A stretch of 64,000 bases of DNA, taken from the NCBI GenBank assembly GCA_030016715.1, contig JASEJD010000001.1:288962-352961 (forward strand), read 5' to 3'. How positions within the stretch are numbered: the first letter of the stretch is position 1; every line of letters starts with the position of its first letter. Positions 1-11,393 of the stretch are shown here, one piece after another. A program made the translations under genes and the position numbers. Origin of the DNA: Methanobacteriaceae archaeon (GTDB lineage: Archaea > Methanobacteriota > Methanobacteria > Methanobacteriales > Methanobacteriaceae). The notes beneath the pieces are model-generated. The model had not been told where the DNA came from, made no database searches, and worked only from the letters and a program-made list of their open reading frames with translations.

Positions 1-584
1 ACTGCAATTACTGGAACTTCTAATATTGTTTCCACTTCATCAATTGTTAAGAAGGTTTTATCATGCTGTTCACGGTTGACTACAACACCTAAAATATTTA
101 CACCTAATTTATTGGCCACAATTTTAGTTTTTAATGCGTCACTAATTGAAGGTACTTCTGGAGTAGTAACTAGTATTAATTCATCTGAAGATGCTATGGC
201 TGCTAATGCATCTTTTTCTAGACCCGCAGGGGCGTCGATTAAAAGTATATCTGCTTCTTCAACCAGATGTACTAAAGCTTCCTCTAACCTGTCTAATTTA
301 ATTTTACGTAAACCTTCTAGTGATATTCCTGCAGGTACGACTTTTACTCCACTGGGTCCTTCATATATTGCATCTTCAATAGATGCATGACCAGAAAGGA
401 CATCATGAAGAGTAACAGATTTTCCTTCCATTCCTAATATTAACTCTAAATTGGCCATTGCAATATCTGCATCCAATACAATTGTTCTTTCCCCATAGGT
501 AGATAAAGCAACACCTAAATTTGCAGTTATCGTTGTTTTTCCCACACCTCCTTTTCCAGAGGCGACAGCTATAACTCTTGTCAT
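1..584 (-). CDS. minD: MinD/ParA-family ATPase (partial, C-terminus outside window)
   Basis: Not an open frame in the given + strand; read on the minus strand from ATG at 584, preceded by an excellent ribosome site (GGAGGAACC). The product begins [18 protein letters not shown], a deviant Walker A (KGGVGKT, residues 11-17), followed by the Walker A' region [11 protein letters not shown] near residue 41 and [13 protein letters not shown] near residue 105, all typical of MinD. About 194 residues are visible and the rest is beyond base 1. The family couples ATP hydrolysis to membrane association and positions division or other polar structures. It is the last visible gene of a leftward cluster, 10 bp after the DUF2226-like gene and two genes after sepF, which supports a role in cell-division or surface organisation, although archaeal MinD paralogs have varied roles. 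Confidence 0.93.
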   Translation of the reverse strand, partial: MTRVIAVASGKGGVGKTTITANLGVALSTYGERTIVLDADIAMANLELILGMEGKSVTLHDVLSGHASIEDAIYEGPSGVKVVPAGISLEGLRKIKLDRLEEALVHLVEEADILLIDAPAGLEKDALAAIASSDELILVTTPEVPSISDALKTKIVANKLGVNILGVVVNREQHDKTFLTIDEVETILEVPVIA

Positions 585-594
585 GTGGTTCCTC

Positions 595-1950
595 CTAATG
601 AATTTCTATATTAATTTCAAAGTTATTTATAATTTCCGGATATTCCCTGAAACTTTTCTTTATTTCCATTTCGGTTATAGTGTAAATACGATTCTCTAAT
701 TTGATTTTATCACTGGAACCTACTATTCTTGATAAAAATCCTGTTCCTCCATATTCAGTGATAATATTAATGGTTCCAGTAAGTTCTCTTACATTATCAA
801 GGAAAACCATAACTTCTACACCTTTAATTTTTGGTATTCCCATGATAGATTTTTTTATCTTGTTCATTAAAGTTAATTCAATTCTTTCCAAATCTTCAAT
901 GCTTATTGTACCGCCTTTATAGGATTCCAGAATATTTTCTACTTCTTCCTCATTAACTTCTTTTAAACCATATTTTTTCATTAATACTTCCCGACTGACT
1001 GGTTCTTTTGTTTTACTTTTAGATTCTTCTAATTTAGTTTCACTTGTTTTTTCTAACTCTGATGCCTGTTGGGCTTCTTGAACATTTTCAGGTTTAGAAG
1101 TTTTCTTATTAATTTCTGGCTGAGACTCAAGTTCCTTCTCTGATTCATCTGAAACTATCTCTGTCTTTTCTATTTCAGTTTTATCAGGCTGTTCTAACTC
1201 TGAAACAGTTTCTGATTCAGATATATCTTTTGCAGGTTTAGAAGGTTCCTCATATATTTCTGGCTGAGATTCAGGTTCCTGCTTAACATCCTCTGAAACC
1301 GATCCAGTATTTTTATTTGGTTCTAATGGTTCTTCAACCTGGCTAAAAACTTCAGATTCAACTTCAGGCTCAGATTCCCCGGCTAAATTCTCAGAATCTG
1401 GCTCAGATTCTATCTCGGATACTGTTCTCTCAGATTCAGCAACTTCATTAATAACCTCAGTTTCAGGTTTTTTTTCAGCCTCCCCTGAAACAGTTTCTGT
1501 CTCTGGTTCAGGAGAAACAATTTTTGATTCAGTTTCTTTAGAAACTTCTTCTAAAGATTCAGATGCTTTAATTTCGGATGATGGAGCTATTTTTTTACCT
1601 TTAAGCTCTTCAATCATGTTATAAACTTCAGAATCTTCACTAATCAAATATACTTTATTTAAATCCTTAATATAATCAATTTGAGTAGGTTTTAGGTCAA
1701 AAACTTCTATTAAGGTATCAACTTTGTCCATTACTGACTTAATTTTGTCTATTGCATCAATTTTCATATGCTGATCATAGGATGCGGCAATTTGATTGCC
1801 CTCATTAAAAAGGATATAACCCTCTTCAGATCCATGTGTAACTCTAATAAATCCATTATGCTTTTTTCTTTCTAACTCCTCTAAAAGTTTAGAGAATTCC
1901 AATTCATCAGCATAAGAAACTCTTGATGGTTTAGATATAGGAAGTTCCAT
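595..1950 (-). CDS. DUF2226-like protein with long acidic linker
   Basis: 451 residues in three parts. The N-terminal part (about 1-120) resembles the DUF2226/DUF4388 type of small sensory or scaffold domain, with the pattern [19 protein letters not shown]. The middle (about 125-325) is a low-complexity Glu/Ser/Pro linker with imperfect repeats such as SEPEVESE and SQPEI. A folded C-terminal part (about 325-451) contains [15 protein letters not shown]. No transmembrane segment or signal peptide is seen. ATG at 1950 has a good ribosome site (GAGGATG). It lies between sepF and minD in a tight leftward operon, so a scaffold or adaptor role in division is a reasonable inference; no enzyme motif is visible. 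The family name is from memory and is moderately certain. Confidence 0.75.
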   Translation of the reverse strand: MELPISKPSRVSYADELEFSKLLEELERKKHNGFIRVTHGSEEGYILFNEGNQIAASYDQHMKIDAIDKIKSVMDKVDTLIEVFDLKPTQIDYIKDLNKVYLISEDSEVYNMIEELKGKKIAPSSEIKASESLEEVSKETESKIVSPEPETETVSGEAEKKPETEVINEVAESERTVSEIESEPDSENLAGESEPEVESEVFSQVEEPLEPNKNTGSVSEDVKQEPESQPEIYEEPSKPAKDISESETVSELEQPDKTEIEKTEIVSDESEKELESQPEINKKTSKPENVQEAQQASELEKTSETKLEESKSKTKEPVSREVLMKKYGLKEVNEEEVENILESYKGGTISIEDLERIELTLMNKIKKSIMGIPKIKGVEVMVFLDNVRELTGTINIITEYGGTGFLSRIVGSSDKIKLENRIYTITEMEIKKSFREYPEIINNFEINIEIH

Positions 1951-2012
1951 TTTACATCCTCAACATAATCAAAGATTATCTTTTTAAACAAAATATTAAT
2001 ATATTTTAAGAT

Positions 2013-2378
2013 TTAGTCATCTTTTCTTATTAATTTTATTTCCGGAGGGGTGATGATTATGACATTTTTACCATTTTTACATAGTAATATGGCTTCAATA
2101 CCGACTTCTTTCCGTATATTTTTTAGCATTTCACCAGCTAACTTAAAATCTTCTGGATTTTCATTTTCTAGATAACTCATATCTACTATTATGGGGTTTT
2201 TTTCCTCAGTAATCTGTTCTAAAGCAAATTTGATATCTTCAATGTCTTTAGCTTTCATCAAAATTATTTCATAAAAAGAGTGCTCCGGAACTATTATTGA
2301 CTCTTCTTCATCTCTTTTTTCGTTTTCTTCTTCATCCAAACCCAAATTTTTCTTTACATAATCCAAAACGTCTTTCAT
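2013..2378 (-). CDS. sepF: Cell division protein SepF (archaeal)
   Basis: 121 residues. The N-terminus [19 protein letters not shown] can form the amphipathic membrane-targeting helix of SepF; an acidic linker follows; then the SepF core appears, with [17 protein letters not shown] and the ending [15 protein letters not shown] matching the family's conserved strand-helix-strand and TPP signature. In archaea SepF anchors FtsZ to the membrane. It overlaps the upstream DUF1611 gene by 4 bp (ATGA arrangement), so the two are translationally coupled, and it is followed by the DUF2226-like gene and minD. Length fits archaeal SepF. Confidence 0.88.
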   Translation of the reverse strand: MKDVLDYVKKNLGLDEEENEKRDEEESIIVPEHSFYEIILMKAKDIEDIKFALEQITEEKNPIIVDMSYLENENPEDFKLAGEMLKNIRKEVGIEAILLCKNGKNVIIITPPEIKLIRKDD

Positions 2379-3433
2379 TTTTTAAATTCCCCTGTATAGT
2401 CAATAATCGTTTTTAATAATTTTGAAGCCCCACCAGCCATTATATCTACAGTGGTTAGTTTATATTTCTTTTCATAGTTTATTAATTCATTTTTATCTTT
2501 AACATTTCTTAAATTTAAAGATAAGCCCACAACTTTGGTTGGTTCAACAGCTTCTATAGCTCTTATTTCTTCTTTTATACCTCTAGGATTTCTATAAGGA
2601 TGGTTGGGACGGTGACATACTACACATGCATCAGGCATGGATCCTATAAGTATTGAAGCCGATAATCCCCTGGGATGAGGGTTATCCAATTCAGTTAAAC
2701 TAGCTTGGCTTTCAATGAATATTATGTCTGGATCTTTGGTTTCCTCCATATATTTTATAGCACCCATTATTGAGGCAGCTACATCCATTGATGATAAACT
2801 TCCTGCCCTGAAGTTCAGATCAACAGGTTGTTCCAAGCCCATCTCATCAGTGGATATCACAGCAACACTTAAACCTTCCTCCATTGCAGTTTTACCCAAA
2901 ATTCTGGTTGTGGTTCTCTTTCCACATTCTTGTGAAGTACCGCCAATATATACTACTGTGGATTTTGGTCGATATTTAAGTTTAGGTAATATTTCTGTGC
3001 ATTTATTAGAAGAAACCCCAAATATTCCATGAATAACATCAGAACGTGGGCTGATCTCCTTGATAACAACTCCTTTTTCCTCTGCAAACTTTAATAAAGA
3101 TTTATTATCCGCTAGGGGTAATGATCTAAATGATGTTACCACATTTTTTCCCTGATTTATTGCTTGTACTGCGTATTTAAGTGCACTTCCTTCTGCACCG
3201 ATTGGCAACATTATAGCCACGCTTTTAGCATCTGTTTCTTCTATTGTTTTGTTAAGATCTGATGAGATATAGCTGTTGCAGAACTTCATTCCGTGTTTTT
3301 CAGGATTATCGTCGACAAAGCCAACGGTTTTTACTCCCTCAAAGTTGGCAAACTTTTCTCCGCCCCCTCCACATCCTACTACTATAAAAGAGTTGAGCTT
3401 TTGAAGTTCTTCCACAGAAGTTAAGATATACAA
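2375..3433 (-). CDS. DUF1611 family P-loop NTPase
   Basis: 352 residues. The N-terminal half is a Rossmann-like domain ([11 protein letters not shown] at about 18-28, then GFVDDNPEK), and the C-terminal half has a P-loop-like element [13 protein letters not shown] near residue 165, followed by STDEMGLEQ and [10 protein letters not shown]. This two-domain layout is that of the DUF1611 family, whose bacterial relatives are linked to amino-acid or amide metabolism; the archaeal role is not known. The start is TTG at 3433, supported by AAGGAGTGA at the right distance. It is the first gene of the sepF-minD cluster and diverges from the roadblock gene across about 115 bp that must hold both promoters. 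Confidence 0.8.
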   Translation of the reverse strand: MYILTSVEELQKLNSFIVVGCGGGGEKFANFEGVKTVGFVDDNPEKHGMKFCNSYISSDLNKTIEETDAKSVAIMLPIGAEGSALKYAVQAINQGKNVVTSFRSLPLADNKSLLKFAEEKGVVIKEISPRSDVIHGIFGVSSNKCTEILPKLKYRPKSTVVYIGGTSQECGKRTTTRILGKTAMEEGLSVAVISTDEMGLEQPVDLNFRAGSLSSMDVAASIMGAIKYMEETKDPDIIFIESQASLTELDNPHPRGLSASILIGSMPDACVVCHRPNHPYRNPRGIKEEIRAIEAVEPTKVVGLSLNLRNVKDKNELINYEKKYKLTTVDIMAGGASKLLKTIIDYTGEFKK

Positions 3434-3550
3434 ATAATCACTCCTTGTTAATTAGGTGAGTTAGTGGAAAATTTACATACTTATTTATTTAATAAAGATT
3501 AAACCATATATACTTTAGGTAATAATAGTCAATCTGTTTTGGAGGATAGT

Positions 3551-3898
3551 ATGATAGCAAGAATACTTAAGGACTTAGGAAGGATCAATGGGGTAAATGG
3601 ATCTTTAGTTGTTGGAAAAGACGGTTTAATTATAGAAAGCGAAGTTCCTAGTGAAATAGACTCAGAACTTGTTGCTGCTATGTCTTCAGCCGTTTTTGGT
3701 ACTGCTGAAAGATCTGCAGAGGAAATGAAACATGAACCATTGGAACAAGTTATGATAGAAGGGAGTAAAGGAAAAACTTTGATGATTGATGCCGGAGAAG
3801 GAATTTTAGTTGTAATAACTGAAATAGATATTAACCTCGGATTAATCAGGATTGAGATGAGAAGAAGCGCAGAGAGGGTAAAAGATCTATTAACATAA
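3551..3898 (+). CDS. Roadblock/LC7 domain protein
   Basis: 115 residues, a single roadblock/LC7 domain: [21 protein letters not shown] is the usual N-terminal helix and first strand, and the [16 protein letters not shown] helix and [12 protein letters not shown] end complete the fold. Such proteins bind or regulate small Ras-like GTPases (MglB type) or serve as scaffolds. I chose ATG at 3551 because GGAGGATAGT lies directly before it; the TTG 12 bp upstream is inside the ribosome site. It diverges from the DUF1611-sepF operon and precedes 2-phosphoglycerate kinase. A longer paralog with the same N-terminal domain is at 13042-14247. Confidence 0.88.
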   Translation: MIARILKDLGRINGVNGSLVVGKDGLIIESEVPSEIDSELVAAMSSAVFGTAERSAEEMKHEPLEQVMIEGSKGKTLMIDAGEGILVVITEIDINLGLIRIEMRRSAERVKDLLT

Positions 3899-3929
3899 GC
3901 CTAATATATTCGAATTGGGGAGGAAAATT

Positions 3930-4892
3930 TTGCGAAAACCCTATATTATTTTGATTGGAAGTGCTTCAGGGATTGGAAAGTCTACTATTGCATCAGAACT
4001 AGCCCGTGAATTAGGAATTAAACATTTAATAGAAACAGACTTCATAAGAGAAATTGTGAGGGGTATAATTGGCCCAGAATATGCTCCTGCTCTTCATAAA
4101 TCATCTTATGACGCTTATACAACCTTAAGAAATAAAGAAAGGTTTAATGATAACGGAGAAAGTCTTATAAATGCTGGTTTCGAAGAACATGCTTCTTTTG
4201 TTATTCCTGCTATAGAAAAAGTGATTAAGCGAGCTGTTGATGATTTTGATGATATTGTTATTGAAGGTGTTCATCTAGTACCGGGACTTTTAAATATAGA
4301 AAAATTTAAAAAAGACGCTTCAATCCACTTTTTTATTTTATCTGCTGATGAAGATGTGCATAAAGAACGTTTCGTAAAGAGAGCTATGAAAATCAAAAGA
4401 GGCGGTAAACACTTAGAATATTTCAAGGAAAACAGAACTATTCACAACTATCTAGTTAAACAAGCCATGGAACATGGAGTTCCAGTAATAAATAATGTTG
4501 ATATAAACTGTACCATTAAACGAATGTTAACCCTTATTAGAGAAATTTGCAAAGTTTTAATCTTCCAGAACAGTGTGGATGACTTGAGTGAATTAGTTGA
4601 CATTGTACTGAATAAAAACGGGGGAAGGATAGTTGACGTATCTTACTTCCTACCGGGATTTGGAGAACCTCTAAGACGAAAGGTAAATATATATGATCCT
4701 AAGGAAGCTGGGAGATTTATTGAAAGATTAGAATTGAATCCTAAAAGAAAAAGTGATTTAGAAAAACTTTACGAGCTTTCAGATAATGTTCACAGTCATA
4801 AAATCTGCGCTCCTGATCAAGAAACACTGGATAAAATGATAAAAGAATTGTCTGAAAGGGGTTTCATATTATCCAATGAAATTCAAAAGTAA
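3930..4892 (+). CDS. 2-phosphoglycerate kinase
   Basis: About 320 residues. The N-terminal P-loop [10 protein letters not shown], then [20 protein letters not shown] and IEGVHLVPG, match archaeal 2-phosphoglycerate kinase, which makes 2,3-bisphosphoglycerate for the methanogen solute cyclic 2,3-diphosphoglycerate. A C-terminal region of about 100 residues (DELSELVDI-like to the end) is characteristic of the methanogen form. I prefer TTG at 3930, since GGGGAGG lies about 7 bp before it; the TTG at 3915 is within that site. It follows the roadblock gene by 31 bp and may share its transcript. No cyclase gene is adjacent. Confidence 0.88.
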   Translation: MRKPYIILIGSASGIGKSTIASELARELGIKHLIETDFIREIVRGIIGPEYAPALHKSSYDAYTTLRNKERFNDNGESLINAGFEEHASFVIPAIEKVIKRAVDDFDDIVIEGVHLVPGLLNIEKFKKDASIHFFILSADEDVHKERFVKRAMKIKRGGKHLEYFKENRTIHNYLVKQAMEHGVPVINNVDINCTIKRMLTLIREICKVLIFQNSVDDLSELVDIVLNKNGGRIVDVSYFLPGFGEPLRRKVNIYDPKEAGRFIERLELNPKRKSDLEKLYELSDNVHSHKICAPDQETLDKMIKELSERGFILSNEIQK

Positions 4893-4973
4893 AGTTAAAA
4901 AATGATATAATTCCTCTAAAAAATTTATTCTATTTTCTTTTTATTTTTTAATTAATAGTCTGGAGAAAAATAA

Positions 4974-5534
4974 TTGAAGCAAAAAATTGATTGCAGTGTA
5001 TGCCATTCCAAAAATTGTGTCGAAGTGATCACCCATACCGAGGACATACCCTATTTCGGTGAGATCATGGAAACTGTGCTGATATGTGGAAAATGTGGTT
5101 TTAAACATACTGACATTATCGGATTAGAACAGAAGGAACCTTGTAAATATTCTTTAAAAGTTAATAAATCGAACCTTAATGCTAGGGTTGTTAAATCACA
5201 ATCAGCGACCATAATAATACCAGAGTTAGGTTTAAAAGTAGAACCCGGTTCTAAATCCCAAGGTTATGTTTCAAATGTTGAAGGAGTATTAAATAGATTT
5301 GTGGATGCTGTAAAAACAGCGCTAGAATGGGTTGAAGATTCTGAAGCTGAAAAAAATGGTAAAAGGATACTTGAAGAGATTGAAAAAATTAAATCAGGAG
5401 ATAAATCTGTTACAATTATAATAAAAGATCCTTTTGGTCAGAGCATTATTATCCATGATGATGTTTTCAAAGAAAAATTAAGTGAAAAAGAGTTAAAAAA
5501 TTTAAAAACAGGATTTATAACCATTGAAAAATAG
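4974..5534 (+). CDS. ZPR1-type zinc-finger protein
   Basis: 186 residues. The N-terminal zinc finger has CSVCHSKNC and, about 30 residues later, [10 protein letters not shown], the ZPR1 pattern; the following domain carries the conserved [19 protein letters not shown] segment and ends with a beta-rich part including [10 protein letters not shown]. Archaeal ZPR1-like proteins are single-module; eukaryotic ZPR1 binds elongation factor 1A, but the archaeal role is not established. Start TTG at 4974 follows CTGGAG. It stands about 80 bp after the kinase gene and converges on the histone-fold candidate. Confidence 0.85.
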   Translation: MKQKIDCSVCHSKNCVEVITHTEDIPYFGEIMETVLICGKCGFKHTDIIGLEQKEPCKYSLKVNKSNLNARVVKSQSATIIIPELGLKVEPGSKSQGYVSNVEGVLNRFVDAVKTALEWVEDSEAEKNGKRILEEIEKIKSGDKSVTIIIKDPFGQSIIIHDDVFKEKLSEKELKNLKTGFITIEK

Positions 5535-5541
5535 TTATGAA

Positions 5542-6000
5542 TCAGAATTCATCCTCTACATCAATATCCTTCAATCTTAATGTTCTCTTAACATCTAAAC
5601 TCAAAGCATCGCAATCAGCTTTAATTGCATCTAAATGTTTTAGAATTCTCTCTTTTTCCTCGTTTATCCTTATAATATTTTTATATGGATATATAGATTC
5701 TTTTAACATCTCGTATTCGATAGTAGTGTAAGGATACTCGTTGAGTTGTTGACATACTCTTTCTAAGACTTCTCCTAGAAATTTATTCATCTCTACTTTA
5801 ACTCTTTCTCTGATCATCTTATCATTATCTAGGTTTTGTTTCATTAACCTGACAACTTCTGCTTTTGCAAATGGTAGGTCCTCTTGTGACTCTTCAGATG
5901 ATTCATCTGATACATCTTCTATTGATTCGTCCATGAACTCTTCTGATGATTCCTCTTGTAATTCTTCTGATGATTCATTTTCTGGTAATTCATTACTCAT
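5542..6000 (-). CDS. Histone-fold candidate with acidic N-terminal tail
   Basis: 152 residues, very acidic at the N-terminus (about 1-40, Glu/Ser repeats such as ESSEE). Residues about 42-110 align by eye with archaeal histones: an [14 protein letters not shown] helix where histones have LPIAPIGRIIK, an [19 protein letters not shown] central helix, then [13 protein letters not shown] where histones have KTIKAEDIELA. A further helical tail of about 40 residues, containing [14 protein letters not shown], follows. Start ATG at 6000 has a perfect GGAGG site. The histone-fold reading is my inference from pattern and length; it may be a divergent DNA-binding or protein-binding variant rather than a chromatin histone. 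It converges with the ZPR1 gene, ends 7 bp apart. Confidence 0.6.
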   Translation of the reverse strand: MSNELPENESSEELQEESSEEFMDESIEDVSDESSEESQEDLPFAKAEVVRLMKQNLDNDKMIRERVKVEMNKFLGEVLERVCQQLNEYPYTTIEYEMLKESIYPYKNIIRINEEKERILKHLDAIKADCDALSLDVKRTLRLKDIDVEDEF

Positions 6001-6138
6001 ATAATTCCTCCAAATGAAAATTAGTAGAAATTTAAATATTATAATTGAATTTTGGGTGTCAGTAGTATATAAATATATTCTTAATTAGCAGATTCAATCA
6101 AATTTAGAACCATCTAAACCATAATAGATGTATTAGAA

Positions 6139-6978
6139 TTAAATAATTTCAAGACTCATATCTAAAGTTGATGCTGAATGGGTAATAAAGCCTATTGAAA
6201 TAATATCAACCCCTGTAAGTGCATATTCTAGAATATTGCTTAGGTTGATTCCTCCAGAAGCTTCTAGTATTACATTATCACGAATTTTTTCATTTTTAAG
6301 TATTTTTATGGTTTTTTTAATATCTTCTGGGCTCATGTTGTCAAACATTACTATGTCTGCACCAGATTTAACGGCTTTTATTGCGTCATCCTCATTTTCC
6401 ACTTCAACTTCAATCTTCTTGGTGAAACTTACATATTCTTTGGCTTTTTTTATGGCCTTGCCTATATCCCCTACCACAATTAAATGATTATCCTTGATCA
6501 TCACACAATCATCCAATCTGAAGCGATGTGGATCTCCTCCTCCGGCATATACAGCTTTTTTTTCATAAAACTGTAAACCTGGAGTAGTTTTACGTGTTCC
6601 TGCTATTATAATATCTTTATTAACACTACGAACTTTTTTAAGTGCTTGGGAAGTAATTGTTGCAATTCCGCTCATGCGCATGATAAGGTTCAGAATTGTT
6701 CTTTCAATGGTTAATATAGAACGTGCATTCCCTTCGAACTCCATTACTGTTTCATTAGCCTTTATAGGATTACCATCCTTCTTACCTTTTATAATTTTAA
6801 TCTGAAATTCCTCCAAAATTATTTTAACCAAATCCATTCCTGCTATTAAACCTTTTTGGCGAGAAATAATTCTGGCCTTAATATTTAAATCGGGAGGAAC
6901 CAGTGCATTGGTAGTTATATCCTCAAAACCAATATCGTCTAATATCATTTGCATTAGAGCATCTTTCATGTCCATCAA
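6139..6978 (-). CDS. nadC: Nicotinate-nucleotide pyrophosphorylase (carboxylating)
   Basis: 279 residues. NadC converts quinolinate and PRPP to nicotinate mononucleotide in de novo NAD synthesis. Visible family motifs are TIERTILNLIMRMSGIAT, AGTRKTTPG, GGGDPHRFRLDD, IKDNHL and IEVEVENEDDA, then the C-terminal LEASGGINLSNI and DIISIG. Length is normal. The start is a TTG followed at once by ATG (6978 or 6975); neither has a strong ribosome site. The partner nadA is 7.5 kb away at 14471-15388, and no nadB or aspartate dehydrogenase is next to it. Confidence 0.95.
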   Translation of the reverse strand: MMDMKDALMQMILDDIGFEDITTNALVPPDLNIKARIISRQKGLIAGMDLVKIILEEFQIKIIKGKKDGNPIKANETVMEFEGNARSILTIERTILNLIMRMSGIATITSQALKKVRSVNKDIIIAGTRKTTPGLQFYEKKAVYAGGGDPHRFRLDDCVMIKDNHLIVVGDIGKAIKKAKEYVSFTKKIEVEVENEDDAIKAVKSGADIVMFDNMSPEDIKKTIKILKNEKIRDNVILEASGGINLSNILEYALTGVDIISIGFITHSASTLDMSLEII

Positions 6979-7155
6979 CCAATTAGTTATATGATAAAGA
7001 AGATATAAAATCTTTATGTGTTTATATGCAAAATATTCAATTACTTCTAGTGTTTGTAGGCAGATAATCTATTCAGATATTAGAAATTTAAGAAATTTGC
7101 TATAAATTTTTAGATATAATAGTACATTCAAGATAATACTTTATTTGGTGTGAAA

Positions 7156-8064
7156 ATGGAATTAATATTTTTGGGAACTTCTTCGGCTTTACCTACAAAA
7201 TTTCGGAATCACTCTGCAGTGGCACTTAAAGCATATGGTGAAATATTTCTATTTGACTGTGGAGAAGGTACTCAGCGTCAAATGTCTAAAATAAAATTAA
7301 GCCCAATGAAAATATCTAAAATTTTCATTACACATTTTCATGGTGACCACTTTTTAGGCTTGCCTGGTATTATACAGACTATGGGTTTTAGAGGTAGAAA
7401 GAGTCCTATACATATATTTGGGCCGACAGGATTAGGTAAAATAATGGAGCATATTATTAAACTAGGATATTTCTCCCTAACATTTGACATTCATGTCCAT
7501 GAAATTAAAAAAGGTGTAATAATTGAAGAGGAGGATTATAAAATAGAATGCTGTCCTATGGATCATACAATTCCAAATTTTGCATTTTCCATTATCGAAA
7601 AAAGAAAACCTAAATTTTTACGTGAGAAAGCATTATCTCTAGGAATCAAACCCGGTCCAGATTACGGGAAATTGCAAAGAGGCCAATCTGTTAAAATAGG
7701 CAACAAACTGATAAAACCAGACCAAGTATTAGGTCCTGAAAGAAAAGGTATTAAAATAGTTTATTCTGGAGATACTCGGCCCTCTCCGGAAATGATTAAA
7801 TTTGCTAATGAAGCTGATGTTTTAATACATGAATCAACTTTTGAAAGTAAGCATGGCAATAAAGCTCTGGAGAATGGACATTCGACTGTAAGTCAAGCCG
7901 CAGAAATTGCTAAAAAAGCAAAGGTTAATAAACTTATTCTAACACATATCAGTACTAGATATAAAAAGACTGACCAATTAGAAAAAGAATCAACCAAAAT
8001 ATTCAAAAATTCCGTTATTGCAGAAGATTTTATGATCTATGAGGTGAAAAGAATTGGAGATTAA
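7156..8064 (+). CDS. rnz: Ribonuclease Z
   Basis: 302 residues. RNase Z cleaves the 3' trailer of tRNA precursors. The beta-lactamase-fold metal motif is [13 protein letters not shown] near residue 60; other family marks are the N-terminal [21 protein letters not shown], the [11 protein letters not shown] region, [14 protein letters not shown] and the C-terminal [14 protein letters not shown] and LTHIS motifs. Start at ATG 7156 is preferred because GGTGTGAA lies just before it, whereas the upstream GTG (7150) falls within that site. The next gene overlaps its end by 11 bp, so it is co-transcribed with the MscS channel and sortase. Confidence 0.95.
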   Translation: MELIFLGTSSALPTKFRNHSAVALKAYGEIFLFDCGEGTQRQMSKIKLSPMKISKIFITHFHGDHFLGLPGIIQTMGFRGRKSPIHIFGPTGLGKIMEHIIKLGYFSLTFDIHVHEIKKGVIIEEEDYKIECCPMDHTIPNFAFSIIEKRKPKFLREKALSLGIKPGPDYGKLQRGQSVKIGNKLIKPDQVLGPERKGIKIVYSGDTRPSPEMIKFANEADVLIHESTFESKHGNKALENGHSTVSQAAEIAKKAKVNKLILTHISTRYKKTDQLEKESTKIFKNSVIAEDFMIYEVKRIGD

Positions 8065-8785
8065 TCCGGTTTTAAGGGATCTTATTGTAGTTTCAATTAC
8101 CCTTATTATGGCTTTTATAATCATTAAATTAACAAACTATATTTTGAAAAGAAGTGCACAGCGATGGGATGTTGATTTAACACTTATTCAAATGTTATAT
8201 GAAATAGTAAAATATTCGGTTATTATTATAGCCTTAACTATAATCTTGAAGGAACTTGGTTGGGATATCACAGCTATTGCCGTCAGTCTAGGTATAGTTG
8301 GTGTAGCTGTAGGATTTGCATCAAGAGATATTATTTCAAACTTTATAAGTGGTATGTTTATTCTGGCTGATAAAAGCTTTAAAGTTGGGGATGTTATTGA
8401 AATTTCTGGTGAAAAGGGAAAAGTAACTAAAATGGGATTCAGACGTACAAAAATAATCACTCCTGATAATAGAATAATTATAATACCTAACTCCTTATTT
8501 TCAAAAAATACATATACCAATCATACCTATCTGGATTTAAAACGTGTTGATCTGGATATTATTATACCCTATCAACATGATCTCGAGGAAGTGACCAATT
8601 CATTGAAAAAAATTGCCCTGCAATGTGAATGGAGTATAAAAAATCCTGAACCTACAGTTTTTATAAAAGAACTATCAGATGTGGGGATAAATGCTACTTT
8701 AACTACTTGGGCCGAAGATCCATGGCGAGTAGCTGATTATAGAACTTATTTAGCAAAAAAGGTTAAAAAACTCCTGGTGCACTAA
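8054..8785 (+). CDS. MscS-family mechanosensitive channel
   Basis: 243 residues. Three transmembrane helices span roughly residues 8-28, 45-68 and 75-95, the last one being the pore helix with [16 protein letters not shown] and the following [18 protein letters not shown], which is the hallmark of MscS. The beta domain ([21 protein letters not shown]) and a short cytoplasmic domain follow; the length is that of small MscS. It releases solutes on hypo-osmotic shock. TTG at 8054 is preceded by GAGGTGA and overlaps the rnz stop region, indicating translational coupling. Confidence 0.92.
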   Translation: MEINPVLRDLIVVSITLIMAFIIIKLTNYILKRSAQRWDVDLTLIQMLYEIVKYSVIIIALTIILKELGWDITAIAVSLGIVGVAVGFASRDIISNFISGMFILADKSFKVGDVIEISGEKGKVTKMGFRRTKIITPDNRIIIIPNSLFSKNTYTNHTYLDLKRVDLDIIIPYQHDLEEVTNSLKKIALQCEWSIKNPEPTVFIKELSDVGINATLTTWAEDPWRVADYRTYLAKKVKKLLVH

Positions 8786-8786
8786 A

Positions 8787-9395
8787 ATGCATAAATACAA
8801 AATTTTAGCCATCTTTTTGATTACAATATCAATATTATTCGCTTTAAATATAGCTTTAATGACCATTGAGGGATTTGAAAATCTTAATAGGGCTAAAAAC
8901 AAAGTTGAAACATATAAAAGTGCTCCGGTGAATCTCCTAGATCCTTCTATTATGGATTCTGGTTTTACTGGCTCATCATCAAATTACAAGTTACAGTTAA
9001 TCATTCCCAAAATAAATCTAAAATGTAAGATACGATCAGATACGGTTAATGCATACAATTCAGTTTATCATTATACTGAAAGTGTTTTACCAGGACAAGA
9101 TGGTGAATGTGGGTTATTAGGCCATAGAACAACTTATTCTGGTCCATTTCGTAATTTGGGATCTTTAAAACCAGGCGATGTTGTGATCATAATTGATCCT
9201 ATTTTATCAGAAAAATATACTTATCAAGTTGTATCTAATGGAAAAGATATTAGATGGGACTATAAAGAGAATCCTATTAGGTTTGAACAAACAGGAAATC
9301 CCCGTTTATTATTAGTAACATGTTATCCTCCTGGTAAAAAAGAAGCAGCTTGGATAACACATTGTAAGTTAGTTTCAACCACTCCAACGAATTAA
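8787..9395 (+). CDS. Sortase-family protein with unusual active site
   Basis: 202 residues. An N-terminal hydrophobic segment (about 5-27) acts as signal anchor. The sortase barrel is seen from [10 protein letters not shown] through [12 protein letters not shown], which carries the catalytic His, to LLVTCYPPG, which carries the catalytic Cys. Sortases join sorted proteins to the wall or to each other. The Arg normally about 10-13 residues after the Cys is not visible; the segment reads [14 protein letters not shown]. It starts one base after the MscS stop, so it belongs to the same transcript. Substrates with a sorting motif were not recognised in the window. Confidence 0.85.
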   Translation: MHKYKILAIFLITISILFALNIALMTIEGFENLNRAKNKVETYKSAPVNLLDPSIMDSGFTGSSSNYKLQLIIPKINLKCKIRSDTVNAYNSVYHYTESVLPGQDGECGLLGHRTTYSGPFRNLGSLKPGDVVIIIDPILSEKYTYQVVSNGKDIRWDYKENPIRFEQTGNPRLLLVTCYPPGKKEAAWITHCKLVSTTPTN

Positions 9396-9483
9396 ATAGG
9401 TCATATTAGATTAAATAATATCTTAATTAATAATCAAATTATTAATAAGTATTACTAAAGATAAATGGAAACGATCAATTTTT

Positions 9484-9506
9484 ATATGTGTAGTAACATC
9501 ACATAT
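9484..9506. promoter_or_regulatory. Inverted repeat on hydrogenase promoter
   Basis: ATATGTG, nine bases (TAGTAACAT), CACATAT: a perfect 7-bp inverted repeat that overlaps the TATA-like run TTTTTATATG upstream of the ferredoxin-hydrogenase operon. Placement on a TATA element suggests a repressor site. A related element is at 63867-63891. The binding factor is unknown. Confidence 0.55.
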
Positions 9507-9649
9507 TACTTAATAATAAATTATTTTCAAAACAAAACTAAAGATCTCTATAAATAAATAGATAAAGACAAGTAATTGTTCTAAAAAAATTATTTGTTAA
9601 AAAAGGATATTAAGAGGTTAATTGGTGCAAAAATGAATTGGGGATAAAA

Positions 9650-9901
9650 ATGACAACAATAAAAGTAGATGAAGATGCATGTGTTGGATGTGGTTCTTGT
9701 GTAGAAGACTGTCCCAATGACGTCTATGAATTAGATCAAGAACACGGAAAAACTGTTGTGGTGAATTCAGAGGATTGTATGGCTTGTTTATCATGTCACG
9801 AGATATGTCCTTCTCAAGCACTGGAACATGATAATATTCACGTGGCAAAGAGGCTATATATAGATAGAAAAGTGTCAAATGCATTGAAAAAAATTATTTA
9901 G
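9650..9901 (+). CDS. 2[4Fe-4S] ferredoxin of hydrogenase operon
   Basis: 83 residues. Two cluster motifs are visible: [12 protein letters not shown] at about 11-22 and [12 protein letters not shown] at about 43-54, so it should carry two [4Fe-4S] clusters and transfer electrons. ATG at 9650 follows GGGGATAAAA; a TTG 12 bp upstream lies in that site. It is the first gene of the operon continuing with the V4R-like protein, MvhG and MvhA (gap to next 10 bp), and likely passes electrons from the hydrogenase to a partner, in place of the polyferredoxin MvhB of the classical operon. Confidence 0.9.
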   Translation: MTTIKVDEDACVGCGSCVEDCPNDVYELDQEHGKTVVVNSEDCMACLSCHEICPSQALEHDNIHVAKRLYIDRKVSNALKKII

Positions 9902-9911
9902 GGGCTTTAAT

Positions 9912-11377
<1,466 letters not shown>

Positions 11378-11393
11378 TATTATGGTGATATTT

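Noticed and set aside
3539..3550. TTG at 3539 as start of the roadblock protein.
   Set aside because: It is inside the ribosome site GGAGGATAG; ATG at 3551 is at the proper distance.
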